Origin: Rhodospirillales bacterium
GTDB taxonomy: Bacteria > Pseudomonadota > Alphaproteobacteria > Rhodospirillales > Rhodospirillaceae
Length of the DNA: 64,000 nucleotides
Direction: 5' to 3'
Assembly (NCBI GenBank): GCA_028281845.1
Contig: JANQJD010000015.1
Location: 1 to 64,000 of the forward strand
Shown: positions 26,457 to 35,343 of the stretch, in pieces
Numbering within the stretch: the first letter of the stretch is position 1
Layout: each line of letters opens with the position of its first letter
Notes under the pieces: generated by a model
What the model was told of the DNA's origin: nothing
Seen by the model: only the letters and a program-made list of their open reading frames with translations
The model's database searches: none
Program-made: the position numbers and the translations under genes

Positions 26457-27911
26457 CTACCCTCCAGCAAGGAGAAACCCTCTTGGAGGCAAAGTCATTG
26501 TCAGCTGATCATTCTCTAAATGTAAAGTACCGCTCCCACAAAGAACCCTATCCGATCTGAGAATTTTTTTAAGACCACTGACATTGAAATGTAATCTGTT
26601 AGTTTTTCCATCGGCATTGACCGCAATCAAAATTGTTTTCCTATGGGTCTCATCATGCCGCAGATAACAGACAGCTGACTCTTTTCCACCTAGAATCACA
26701 ATTGTTCCTGTGCGGAGGACCTCGTGCGCACGCCGTAGCGCGATCAACTTTTTATACATGTTATGAACTGTCATATCCCATGCAGATTCTGGTGGAAAAC
26801 TCCTGCGACAATCGGGATCATCTTTCCCAACGACTCCTACCTCACCGCCATAATACACTGTCGGTGCACCTGGCAACGTGAACAGTAACACAAGAGCTGT
26901 TTCCAGTGCAGGCCTATAACCATTGACAATTGTTAGAAAACGGGGTACGTCATGCGTTTCTAGAAAATTGAGATTTAGTAGTGTTGCTTGCCATGTATAA
27001 AGCTGCATAATGTGTTGTAGTTTCGATAAAAAGTTGTTCCCATCAATAGGATTTTTTATGCCTGTCATAGTAACTTTTACATGCATTTTCTCCAAGTAAT
27101 CTTGTCCAGCAAACATTAGAAGAGCCCCATACAATGGATAGTTAGTTACACCATCAAAACGGTTACCATCTAACCATTCTGTAGCCTCTGGTAGAAGCTC
27201 TCCAACAAGATAAGCTTCTGGGTTTATTTCCTTGACACGGACACGAAATTCTTCCCAGAATCCTGGAGTCTGAATGCATTCAGGCGCATCGAGACGCCAA
27301 CCATCAATGCCCTTGTGTAGCCAGTATTTTGCTACTTTAAAAAGAAATTTTTTTACATGCTTATTGTCGTGATTGAGTTTTGGTAAAGCAGGTAGATTGC
27401 GCCAACAGGCGTAACCTGGTTCACATTCACCGTTATAGGGGTGAATAGGCCATCGAAAAACATGGAACCAGTTCACCCATGCAGAATCCGGACCATTCTC
27501 TATCAGATCATTGAATGGTAAAAACCCGCGACCCACATGATTAAAAACCCCATCTAGCACTACTCGCATATTTCTTCGATGGGCAGCTGCCAGTAAGGAA
27601 TCGAACGCCTTGTTTCCCCCTAGCAGAGGATCAACACGAAAATAGTCGCAGGTGTGATAGCGATGGTTGGCTGTTGACCAGAAAATTGGGTTTAAGTAAA
27701 TGGCATTAATGCCTAGGTCCTGCAAATAATCCAGCCGGTTGCGGATACCATCTAACGTGCCGCCCTTGTAGCCTTTGCGTGTTGGTTGCGAATTCCACTC
27801 TTCAAAAGAGTACATACATCGGGATTTGTCATGAGGGACACATGCAAAACGATCAGGAAAAATTTGATAAAAGACAGAATCTTTGACCCATTCTGGTCCA
27901 GAGTATCCCAT
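26457..27911 (-). CDS. GH13 neopullulanase/cyclomaltodextrinase-type enzyme
   Basis: A cytosolic alpha-glucan hydrolase or transglycosylase (484 residues). VFYQIFPDRFA opens the barrel, and the GH13 regions are DGVFNHVG, GWRLDAPECI (nucleophile Asp), YLVGELLPEA (acid/base Glu) and FLETHDVPRF (transition-state Asp); GAPTVYYGGEVG follows. The MPDxN-like beginning of large maltogenic amylases is absent, so it lacks the extra N-terminal domain. The ATG at 27911 has GAGGG at a good distance; a GTG at 27920 was rejected. It could supply or trim maltodextrins for the GlgE route (inference). There is no signal peptide. Confidence 0.88.
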   Translation of the reverse strand: MGYSGPEWVKDSVFYQIFPDRFACVPHDKSRCMYSFEEWNSQPTRKGYKGGTLDGIRNRLDYLQDLGINAIYLNPIFWSTANHRYHTCDYFRVDPLLGGNKAFDSLLAAAHRRNMRVVLDGVFNHVGRGFLPFNDLIENGPDSAWVNWFHVFRWPIHPYNGECEPGYACWRNLPALPKLNHDNKHVKKFLFKVAKYWLHKGIDGWRLDAPECIQTPGFWEEFRVRVKEINPEAYLVGELLPEATEWLDGNRFDGVTNYPLYGALLMFAGQDYLEKMHVKVTMTGIKNPIDGNNFLSKLQHIMQLYTWQATLLNLNFLETHDVPRFLTIVNGYRPALETALVLLFTLPGAPTVYYGGEVGVVGKDDPDCRRSFPPESAWDMTVHNMYKKLIALRRAHEVLRTGTIVILGGKESAVCYLRHDETHRKTILIAVNADGKTNRLHFNVSGLKKILRSDRVLCGSGTLHLENDQLTMTLPPRGFLLAGG

Positions 27912-28087
27912 GCGTTCCACCCTCTCGTTAGGGAATCCGCCTTATCCTGAATCACTTTTCCTGAAAAAGAATCACTTTATTCACAATAGTACAGACCTAT
28001 CAGCCCTACCAAATGCAATTAATAATACAATACAAAAATGTGTAGACTTTGTTGTACTTTATTGAATAGATGACAGGAGCAGAAATC

Positions 28088-29101
28088 CTAAAGTTCAGGT
28101 AGATCCTCCGTCGCGCTCTTCTTTTCTATTGAACCTGGTCTCAGCCCTAATTCTGCAAACAACATCCAATCTTTTTTTTCTACCGGATTGTCTGTAGTGA
28201 GTAAGCGGTCACCGTAAAAGAGCGAATTTGCACCAGCAAAAAAACACAACGCTTGTGCCTCGTCACTCAGGTCAGTCCGTCCAGCTGACAGCCGCACCTG
28301 CGCGCCCGGAATCAGTAGGCGAGTCACGGCAACTGTGCGTACCAATTCTAAAGGTTTTACCCTCTCTACCTCAGCAAGAGGTGTGCCAGGAATGGGAACA
28401 AGCATGTTGATGGGCACACTCTCGGGCGGGGGTTGGAGACTTGCAAGGGTAGCCAACATAGCTGCTCTGTCTGTGCGACTCTCACCGATTCCAATGATGC
28501 CGCCTGAGCATACTTTTAGACCAGCTGCATGCGCATTCTGCAAACTTCTCAGCCTTTCACTAAAAGTCCTGGTAGATATGATTTTGCTGTAATATTCTTC
28601 AGAAGTGTCTATGTTGTGGTTGTAATAATCAAGACCTGATCTTTTCAGTGATATTGCCTGTTTTGCAGTTAATAATCCAAGAGTTGCACATGTTTCAAGA
28701 CCTTCTTTTTTAACGTTTATAATCATGCGGACAATCTTTTCTATATTACGATCCTGCAGGGCACGCCAAGCTGCTCCCATGCACAACCGACTTGCTCCAG
28801 CAGCCTTGGCCTGACGAGCGGCAGCGCGTACATCCTCTGTCTCCATGAGACGTGTTACCTCAATAGCAGTGCTGTAATGACGGCTCTGCCCACAATACTT
28901 GCAGTCCTCTCCACAACCTCCAGTTTTTATTGATACAAGCGTAGACAGTTGAACTGTATTCACATCCCAATGGCGGCGATAGGATTCATGCGCCTTGTGC
29001 AGAAGATCGTTGAATGGTAGCGCGAACAGCGCTAATGCCTTTTCCATCTTTTGTGACTGTAAGTTCTGCTGCACAGCGGGAACAAGAGAATCCATAGCCA
29101 T
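28088..29101 (-). CDS. bioB: Biotin synthase
   Basis: A radical-SAM enzyme that inserts sulfur into dethiobiotin. The 337-residue protein has the radical-SAM cluster CGEDCKYCGQS (C63, C67, C70), RLCMGAAWR, YNHNIDTS and a C-terminal FFAGANSLFYGD. The ATG at 29101 has AAAGGA upstream and gives the normal length. The frame stays open upstream to 29368, but that part has no similarity to BioB. It is the last gene in the biotin group, 378 bases after bioA. Confidence 0.96.
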   Translation of the reverse strand: MAMDSLVPAVQQNLQSQKMEKALALFALPFNDLLHKAHESYRRHWDVNTVQLSTLVSIKTGGCGEDCKYCGQSRHYSTAIEVTRLMETEDVRAAARQAKAAGASRLCMGAAWRALQDRNIEKIVRMIINVKKEGLETCATLGLLTAKQAISLKRSGLDYYNHNIDTSEEYYSKIISTRTFSERLRSLQNAHAAGLKVCSGGIIGIGESRTDRAAMLATLASLQPPPESVPINMLVPIPGTPLAEVERVKPLELVRTVAVTRLLIPGAQVRLSAGRTDLSDEAQALCFFAGANSLFYGDRLLTTDNPVEKKDWMLFAELGLRPGSIEKKSATEDLPEL

Positions 29102-29479
29102 GGCGTTCCTTTCTTTGGGTAACGGGCCGGCCAGTCGCTGCCCTCTCTGAAGGAGTACAGTTGAAGTACGCTTATCTCTGACTGGTGAGTGAATTGCACC
29201 ACTCTCGGCGATTTTCTGGTCTGGCGCTACCTCCATGAATGACCCTTTATTCTGAATCTGGAAGAGAGGAGAGTCTGGGAGAACTGGAGAGCGCGATCTT
29301 TCCCTTTCTCTCAGAAAACACTTCTGATCTGGCTGGCCCCAAATACAGCGGAACTCCCCACAGACCATGAGACAAGTCGTGTTTTGACGTCGGCTTTTCT
29401 CAAGAGGTCTCTCAGAGAGAGGTACCTCCCCATTGCTCTACTTCTTTCTCAGAATATTCTGTCTCATATCTTGATGATA
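29102..29479. other. Spacer between bioA and bioB
   Basis: It is open on the minus strand in frame with bioB up to 29368, without recognisable protein features. It contains the 12-bp palindrome CAGAATATTCTG at 29450-29461 and a CTCTCAGAGAG palindrome near 29410, which may be operator or processing sites. I found no BioR-type or BirA-type operator I could defend. Confidence 0.4.
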
Positions 29480-30826
29480 TCACTGATCGAGTGCCGCCTC
29501 TATGAGGTCATAAGCTTTGTCAAGTTGCGCTTGTGTAATGCAATACGGTGGCAGCAGATAGATAACATTACCAAGAGGACGGAGTAACAGACCACGTGCC
29601 ATGCAAAAATCCCTGATCTGTTGTCCGGTCATCATCCTATGGCCACTCGTCTCTTCCAGTACGTTAAAAGCAGCAACTGTGCCAGTGACTCTGGACTGTC
29701 CGATCAGTGGATGCTTAGCAAGGCCTTCCAGAAGGCGAACACGATGGTAACTTTCAATAGTTTGGAGAGCAATTTTTGTATCATTACTCATCAAAAGATG
29801 CAAAGAAGCCAGTGCTGCAGCGCAAGCAAGCGGGTTGGCAGTAAATGAATGACCATGTGCTAGCGCACGCTCAAAAGCTGTTCCTAAAAAGGCTTGATAT
29901 ATCCTATCACGGCACACAGTTACTGCCATCGGGAGAAAGCCACCAGTAAGCCCTTTTGCAAGGCAGATAATATCCGGTGTCACATTGGCTGTGAGAGCAG
30001 CAAATGGCTGACCGGTACGGCCAAATCCAGTCATGACCTCGTCAAAAATTACTAATACACCTGATGCACGACATCGCTCTGTGAGCGCTCTTAAAAATTG
30101 TGGCCTGCACATACGCATGCCACCTGCCCCTTGTATGAGGGGTTCTACAATGAGGGCAGCTGTCTCATGACCAAACTCTCCAAGCCAAGAATCCAACGCA
30201 GCAAGAGAGAGGAGCTCGCGTTCCATGATACCAGAATCACCATCCCATGTGAATGGGAATGGCAAGGTAGTAACCTCAAACATCATGTCAGTAAAATGCC
30301 CAAAAAAACCAGAGCTGGCACCGACAGACATAGCGCCTGCAGTATCTCCGTGATAACCACCATCATAAGCCAGAAAACGGCGACGCTCTGGCGAATTGAC
30401 GTTACGCCAATACTGATGAGCGATCTTCAGGGCCACCTCAACAGCCGTTGAGCCATCGTCTGAGAAGAAAACCCTGTTCAAATCCTCTGGGAGAACACCA
30501 GACAGATTGTGAGCCAATGCAATTGCACCTTCATGCGTGAAGCCAGAAAAAATCACCTGTTCCAGTTTTGTGGCCTGTTTGCTTATCGCATGGACGATTT
30601 CTGGGTGGGTATGACCATGAAGAGTAACCCACCAAGAGGATATCATATCAATATACTGCTTTCCATCTTTCCCATAAAGGATAGCACCACTTGCAGAATC
30701 TATAACACTAGGTGGTACTGATTGCTCACTATCTGTTGTAAAAGGATGCCATATGTGACGGCGATCGTGGTTCAAGAGAGCCTGCAGGCGATCCATTCCA
30801 GTACGTCCTTTCAGTACAGCACTCAT
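29480..30826 (-). CDS. bioA: Adenosylmethionine-8-amino-7-oxononanoate aminotransferase
   Basis: A PLP enzyme converting KAPA to DAPA with SAM as amino donor. The 448-residue protein has HIWHPFTTDSE, the SAM-type SSWWVTLHGHTHPE, FSDDGSTAVEVALKIAHQYW, YHGDTAGAMSVG, IFDEVMTGFGRTG and the PLP-lysine block CLAKGLTGGFLP. Its ATG overlaps the bioD stop by 4 bases (ATGA), so translation is coupled. Confidence 0.96.
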   Translation of the reverse strand: MSAVLKGRTGMDRLQALLNHDRRHIWHPFTTDSEQSVPPSVIDSASGAILYGKDGKQYIDMISSWWVTLHGHTHPEIVHAISKQATKLEQVIFSGFTHEGAIALAHNLSGVLPEDLNRVFFSDDGSTAVEVALKIAHQYWRNVNSPERRRFLAYDGGYHGDTAGAMSVGASSGFFGHFTDMMFEVTTLPFPFTWDGDSGIMERELLSLAALDSWLGEFGHETAALIVEPLIQGAGGMRMCRPQFLRALTERCRASGVLVIFDEVMTGFGRTGQPFAALTANVTPDIICLAKGLTGGFLPMAVTVCRDRIYQAFLGTAFERALAHGHSFTANPLACAAALASLHLLMSNDTKIALQTIESYHRVRLLEGLAKHPLIGQSRVTGTVAAFNVLEETSGHRMMTGQQIRDFCMARGLLLRPLGNVIYLLPPYCITQAQLDKAYDLIEAALDQ

Positions 30827-31482
30827 GTACTTATTATTCTATGTAAATTTATTGAATCAACAAACGCCGTACTATTTACAATATTCATTAATATTTTAAT
30901 AGATTTCGCATCCAAATTGCACACCCATGGTAACACATTTACTGTAACTCTGCCATACTTTTCAAGTGCTATGCGGTTTGCTGGATTAGGAGGACCATTC
31001 ATGATCACTGCTGATACAGTTAACCCACGATTGCGCAAAACGGATAATGATAATAAAGTATGATTGATTGTCCCAAGACTGCTACGGGCTACTATTATGA
31101 TAGGAAGTGATAAACGTTCCATCAAATCAATCATGAAATGTTTCTCGTTGAGAGGCACTAACACACCACCTGCTCCCTCAACAACTATCAGTCTTTCTGA
31201 TCTTGGGAGTCTGAAATGGTTAAGAACAATTTGAATCCCCTCCCGGTGAGCGGCCTCATGTGGAGCCAGTGGCGCTTGTAAACCATAAAGAGAATGGTGT
31301 ACCCTATCGGTAGAAACTCCTGTAAGTTGCATTACCCTTGCAGAGTCATCAGAAAGAGTTAGCCCGGACTGTACTGGCTTCCAATAGTCTGCTGCAAACG
31401 CCTGAACCAAACAGGCAGCAACAACAGTTTTGCCGACATTTGTATCAGTTCCTGTGACGAACAATCCATGTGGGCTACACAT
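30823..31482 (-). CDS. bioD: Dethiobiotin synthetase
   Basis: An ATP-dependent carboxylase closing the ureido ring of DAPA. From the ATG at 31482 (219 residues) it has the P-loop GTDTNVGKT (11-19), WKPVQSG, the EGAGGVLVPL block and VIMNG. The start overlaps the bioC stop as TAATG. An in-frame frame continues far upstream inside bioC and is not coding. The C-terminus is A/T-rich. Confidence 0.95.
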   Translation of the reverse strand: MCSPHGLFVTGTDTNVGKTVVAACLVQAFAADYWKPVQSGLTLSDDSARVMQLTGVSTDRVHHSLYGLQAPLAPHEAAHREGIQIVLNHFRLPRSERLIVVEGAGGVLVPLNEKHFMIDLMERLSLPIIIVARSSLGTINHTLLSLSVLRNRGLTVSAVIMNGPPNPANRIALEKYGRVTVNVLPWVCNLDAKSIKILMNIVNSTAFVDSINLHRIIST

Positions 31483-32279
31483 TAACTCTTCCATCCTGTG
31501 CAATCTCTGCGCCACAAACCATAGATCACGTGATAACTCACGACAACTGGTCCGCCACCGACGCCAAAGGTCCGCAGCACCTGTCGGAAGGCTCCTGGTG
31601 CGAGCGGTCGCCGATCCGTAGCATGGGCCCCAATGGTCTTCAGCATAGAAACAAAGGTATGGGCATCTGAATAAGTATGGCGAATGACTTCTTCCCTTGC
31701 TATTGTCCCCTGCCCGCCAGGTGGCCACTGATGGGCTAATGTCTTTGTGTCAGGATAAGATGGGGTAGCCGCTACCAGTCCAAGCTGGTGATGAGTCTCG
31801 ATCCATTCTGTAAAGGTCCCATCTGCGAGGGTAGTGAATGCGAGAAATCCACCATTTTTAATGAGTCTTGCAAGTCGTCCAAGAGCTCCCGCTAAATCGT
31901 CGAACCACTGTACTACTAGGTTGGCGCAAACTAAGTCAAAGCCAGATCTCATAGCGATCGCTGGGGCCTCTCCGTCCATACAAACAAAAAGGAATCGCCT
32001 GTCTGCAGCAAAATCATCCCGACATCGGGCAACCATAGCAGGAGAGAGATCCGTTGCAATCCACAGAGATGGATTAATGTGCCTTATAGCAGAACGACTG
32101 AAAAGACACGTTCCACAACCAATTTCTAGTACTACGGGATTAACAACAGGCATGTCAAGTCTCCCGATCCATTCAGCAAGATGACAGCCCACTCTTTGCT
32201 GGACAACTGCTGCAGCCTCATAAGTACAAGCAGCCTTGTTAAAGGTAGCCGCAGCATTTTTCTTACGCTTACTAATCAA
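31482..32279 (-). CDS. bioC: Malonyl-ACP O-methyltransferase
   Basis: BioC methylates malonyl-ACP to disguise it as a primer for pimeloyl-ACP synthesis. The family N-terminus KNAAATFNKAACTYEAAAVVQQRV is followed by the SAM motif VVLEIGCGTCLFSR, DLSPAMV and LVCANLVVQWFDD. The start is probably the TTG at 32279, preceded by AGAGAG and placed just after the bioH stop; an ATG at 32327 would overlap bioH by 38 bases and add residues foreign to the family. The bioD start overlaps its stop by one base. Confidence 0.9.
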   Translation of the reverse strand: MISKRKKNAAATFNKAACTYEAAAVVQQRVGCHLAEWIGRLDMPVVNPVVLEIGCGTCLFSRSAIRHINPSLWIATDLSPAMVARCRDDFAADRRFLFVCMDGEAPAIAMRSGFDLVCANLVVQWFDDLAGALGRLARLIKNGGFLAFTTLADGTFTEWIETHHQLGLVAATPSYPDTKTLAHQWPPGGQGTIAREEVIRHTYSDAHTFVSMLKTIGAHATDRRPLAPGAFRQVLRTFGVGGGPVVVSYHVIYGLWRRDCTGWKS

Positions 32280-32289
32280 GTGATACTCT

Positions 32290-33027
32290 CTAAATGTTGT
32301 GTACAGTTTTACGAGTTGTATGAGCATGAGCACATAATAGAGATGCAAATCGCCATATTCGTATGGCAAGCCATTCAGGATGAGAAAGCGGTAGCAAATG
32401 TCCCCCTGCTGGCTGCCAGAAGATGGGTACGTCACTCCGATGATGAAAACAGGCTTTTGTCATTGCCGGCGGGACAATTAGATCTGCTCCACCAGCTAGG
32501 ATCAAGAGAGGTGCTTTTTCAGTGGTAAAGGCCTGACGAGCATCCCAGTCCCGTAAACAAAATAAACCCTGTCGCAGTATCGGCACCGTGTGTGGGGGTA
32601 CGCTCTTTGGCCGTCGTATGCCACACCGCCGTAAAAAAGCGGCGACAACAATGTTGGGATTCTGCTGGAAGTGAGACAGCATACGCTGCAATAAATCTTC
32701 TTCTACTCCCTGTGGGAAATTTTTATCGGCTATAAAACGCGTAAAACCGTTCACGGCTATGAGGCAGTCCCAAAGAAACGGTCGCTGCTGTAAAAGCCAC
32801 AGGAATCCTGTTGAATGGCCGACCACCAGACGAAAGGTTTTACTCGGAGGTAGGGATATTGTGCTGCCCAATTCAATTGTCATACACCTTAGATTCAGTC
32901 CGGACATATCTATTAATGCGGCCTGCACAAACGTCCAAAAGCCTTTTTCTAATCCCCAGCCTGGGACAAAGACCACCTCCCAATCCAAAGAATCACACGC
33001 GTCCACGGCGGCATTATACCCTTTCAT
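32290..33027 (-). CDS. bioH: BioH-like alpha/beta hydrolase
   Basis: A pimeloyl-ACP methyl ester esterase candidate, removing the BioC methyl group. The 245-residue alpha/beta hydrolase has the oxyanion start VFVPGWGLEKGFW, nucleophile elbow GHSTG, an acid region in LAGGADLIVP and the catalytic His in GGHLLPLSHP. The role is inferred from motifs plus the position between bioF and bioC. A tandem 10-bp duplication at its start has pulled it apart from the bioF stop. Confidence 0.85.
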   Translation of the reverse strand: MKGYNAAVDACDSLDWEVVFVPGWGLEKGFWTFVQAALIDMSGLNLRCMTIELGSTISLPPSKTFRLVVGHSTGFLWLLQQRPFLWDCLIAVNGFTRFIADKNFPQGVEEDLLQRMLSHFQQNPNIVVAAFLRRCGIRRPKSVPPHTVPILRQGLFCLRDWDARQAFTTEKAPLLILAGGADLIVPPAMTKACFHHRSDVPIFWQPAGGHLLPLSHPEWLAIRIWRFASLLCAHAHTTRKTVHNI

Positions 33028-33041
33028 AGCTTTTCATAGCT
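33022..33041. repeat. 10-bp tandem duplication at the bioF/bioH junction
   Basis: tttcatagct is perfectly doubled (33022-33031, 33032-33041). One copy holds the bioH start, the other the bioF stop. Confidence 0.9.
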
Positions 33042-34257
33042 GTGCAGCGCTGCGAGCAGAAACAGCCGCTAGAGCGGGAAGAGCCGCGAGAAGACAATTA
33101 ATACTAGTTGCGCTATGTGTTGCGCTCATGGTGAATCTAATACGACTAGTACCAACAGGTACAGTGGGTGGACGAATAGAGGTTGCTAAAATTGAATAAT
33201 CTTCTTTTAAAAGTTTACTAGCCGTCAGGGCAGCAGATTCATTTCCGAAAATGGCCGGTACAATCTGAGTTGAAGAACCAGTGATATCCAGTCCGGCTGT
33301 AATCATGGCTGTGCGCAGACACGCTGCTGTGGCAAGGACTCTCACGCGTTCTCCTGTGAGCGATGGGACTAGTTCGAGGGCAGCTTCCATGGCCCCCAGT
33401 ATGGGTGGCGGCAGAGCAGTCGAGTAAATGAAACCAGAACAACGATTGATTAAATATTGTCTCAATTTTTGAGAGCCTGCAACATAAGCACCAAATCCGC
33501 CCAGCGCTTTACTAAATGTACCCACGATAACGTCAACCCGACCGCTGGCCTCAGCTGCCACTAAACCAGCACCACCAGGTCCAAATAGACCTGTCGCATG
33601 CGATTCGTCTACATACAGCACGGCCCCAAAACGGTCCGCTAACGTGGCAAGACTTGCTATGTCAGCGCGGTCCCCATCTACGCTAAAGACGGATTCTGTC
33701 AGAATAAACGGTTGCCGCCCCGGCTTGCTCTGCTTTTTGAGCAGAGACTCGAGATGATCAAGATCATTATGACGGAATCGTAAAATTTGTACTTTTGCTA
33801 CTGCACATCCGTGATAGAAGCTTGCGTGTGCCAATCTATCAATCAGAACAAATGGTTCTGCCTTGAGTAAGTTCCTCTCGACAAGCGAAGGCAGAATTGT
33901 ACTGTTTGCTTGAAATCCAGAATTGACAATCAGTGCAGATTCTGTCTTGGTGAAAGAGGCAAGTTTCTTTTCGACAATCTCATGAAGATTCAGGGTACCG
34001 CAGACGAGACGGGAAGCAGTCGCGCCAACTCCATAGGAGTCAGCCCATTGGCAAGCGCGCTCAACCAACTTTGGATGCCTTGCCAGGCCAAGGTAATTAT
34101 TAGAAGAGAAATTTATAAGAGTCTGCTCCCCACTATACACACTTTCAGCCGATGTGCTCAGCCGAATCGGCTGCAAACTACGCCTAAGCTGCCTGGTTTC
34201 TAGATTATTCAGCACGTCCCCTAACTGCCAGTCCAACTTACCCACAAAAAACTCCAT
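33034..34257 (-). CDS. bioF: 8-amino-7-oxononanoate synthase
   Basis: A PLP enzyme condensing pimeloyl-ACP (or -CoA) with alanine to give KAPA. The 407-residue protein has NFSSNNYLGLARHP, GATASRLVCGTLNLHE, VDESHATGLFGPGGAG, the PLP lysine in GTFSKALGGFGAYVAG and SGFIYSTALPP. It is the first gene of the bioF-H-C-D-A group and lies 17 bases after cysK, so cysK and the biotin genes may share a transcript. Confidence 0.96.
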   Translation of the reverse strand: MEFFVGKLDWQLGDVLNNLETRQLRRSLQPIRLSTSAESVYSGEQTLINFSSNNYLGLARHPKLVERACQWADSYGVGATASRLVCGTLNLHEIVEKKLASFTKTESALIVNSGFQANSTILPSLVERNLLKAEPFVLIDRLAHASFYHGCAVAKVQILRFRHNDLDHLESLLKKQSKPGRQPFILTESVFSVDGDRADIASLATLADRFGAVLYVDESHATGLFGPGGAGLVAAEASGRVDVIVGTFSKALGGFGAYVAGSQKLRQYLINRCSGFIYSTALPPPILGAMEAALELVPSLTGERVRVLATAACLRTAMITAGLDITGSSTQIVPAIFGNESAALTASKLLKEDYSILATSIRPPTVPVGTSRIRFTMSATHSATSINCLLAALPALAAVSARSAAQL

Positions 34258-34274
34258 TGATCATGAATGATTTG

Positions 34275-35249
34275 CTAAGAATTTAAGTTGCAGTTGAAGA
34301 GTGGCGTGGAGAGATAGCGTTCAGCAAAACTCGGCAGAATAACAATCACCTGTCTACCCCTTAAAGTGGGGCGGCGTGCAACTTCTAGCGCCGCAGCAAT
34401 AGCTGCACCAGATGAAATACCGACCGGTAATCCTTCTAACAGAGCAGCCTTACGGGCTGTAAGAAAAGCGGTCTCGTTACTGACCTTTATAATCTCGTCA
34501 ATCAGTTCTTTCTTCAAGATTGATGGGACAAAGCCCGCACCAATACCCTGTATCTGATGAGACCCAGGCGTTCCGCCTGAAAGCACAGGACTATCCTCCG
34601 GTTCAACAGCGACAACCTGCATGGCAGGATTACGGGGTTTTAACTGTTCTGCAATGCCGGTAATAGTACCACCTGTCCCAACACCTGAAACAATCACATC
34701 TACCTGTCCATGCGTATCACACCATATTTCTTCTGCCGTGGTGCTGCTGTGAATAGCTGGATTAGCCGGATTATCAAACTGGTGCAACATAACCGCGTGC
34801 GGTATGCTTGCGACGAGCTCCTTTGCTCGCTGAATAGCACCAGTCATACCCTGGGTTGCTGGGGTGAGCTCTATTTCGGCACCCAGGAGTCGGAGCATCT
34901 TACGCCGTTCCAGCGACATACTTTCCGGCATCGTTAAAATCAGCCGGTAACCTTTAGCAGCGCATACAAAGGCCAACGCAATTCCTGTATTACCAGAGGT
35001 TGGTTCAACTAAAACCATTTCCGCTGATACCCGCTCTTCCAATTCTGCGGCCTCAATCATGGCAAGACCAATGCGGTCCTTAACGGAGTGCAATGGATTA
35101 AAAAATTCACACTTACCTAAGACTTTCGCGACACACTTGCTCTCTGCGACGAGCTTTTTCAACATTACAAGCGGCGTTGCACCGATAACCTCTGTGATGG
35201 AATCATAAACACAACCACGGAACTCCCGGTCTCTCAAAAGACCTGACAT
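34275..35249 (-). CDS. cysK: Cysteine synthase (O-acetylserine sulfhydrylase)
   Basis: Makes cysteine from O-acetylserine and sulfide. The 324-residue PLP enzyme has IGATPLVML, the PLP lysine in FNPLHSVKDRIG, PTSGNTGIALAF, the phosphate loop GVGTGGTITGIA, and GISSGAA. It starts at the ATG at 35249 after GGGAGAA. Placed directly upstream of bioF, it supplies cysteine, the sulfur source for the Fe-S clusters used by BioB. Confidence 0.94.
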   Translation of the reverse strand: MSGLLRDREFRGCVYDSITEVIGATPLVMLKKLVAESKCVAKVLGKCEFFNPLHSVKDRIGLAMIEAAELEERVSAEMVLVEPTSGNTGIALAFVCAAKGYRLILTMPESMSLERRKMLRLLGAEIELTPATQGMTGAIQRAKELVASIPHAVMLHQFDNPANPAIHSSTTAEEIWCDTHGQVDVIVSGVGTGGTITGIAEQLKPRNPAMQVVAVEPEDSPVLSGGTPGSHQIQGIGAGFVPSILKKELIDEIIKVSNETAFLTARKAALLEGLPVGISSGAAIAAALEVARRPTLRGRQVIVILPSFAERYLSTPLFNCNLNS

Positions 35250-35343
35250 TGTATTCTCCCTCTTTGCCTCTTTGAAAGATTGAGATAGCTAACTCACATG
35301 AAGTCTCTTCCTCCCTTTTCTTCCGTCAGATCGGACTGTTTCC

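Noticed and set aside
29102..29368. Long N-terminal extension of BioB
   Set aside because: No similarity to BioB, a low-complexity look, and a good SD with family-typical start at 29101.
31483..31728. Long N-terminal extension of BioD
   Set aside because: It lies wholly within bioC on the same strand; the TAATG junction gives the normal start.
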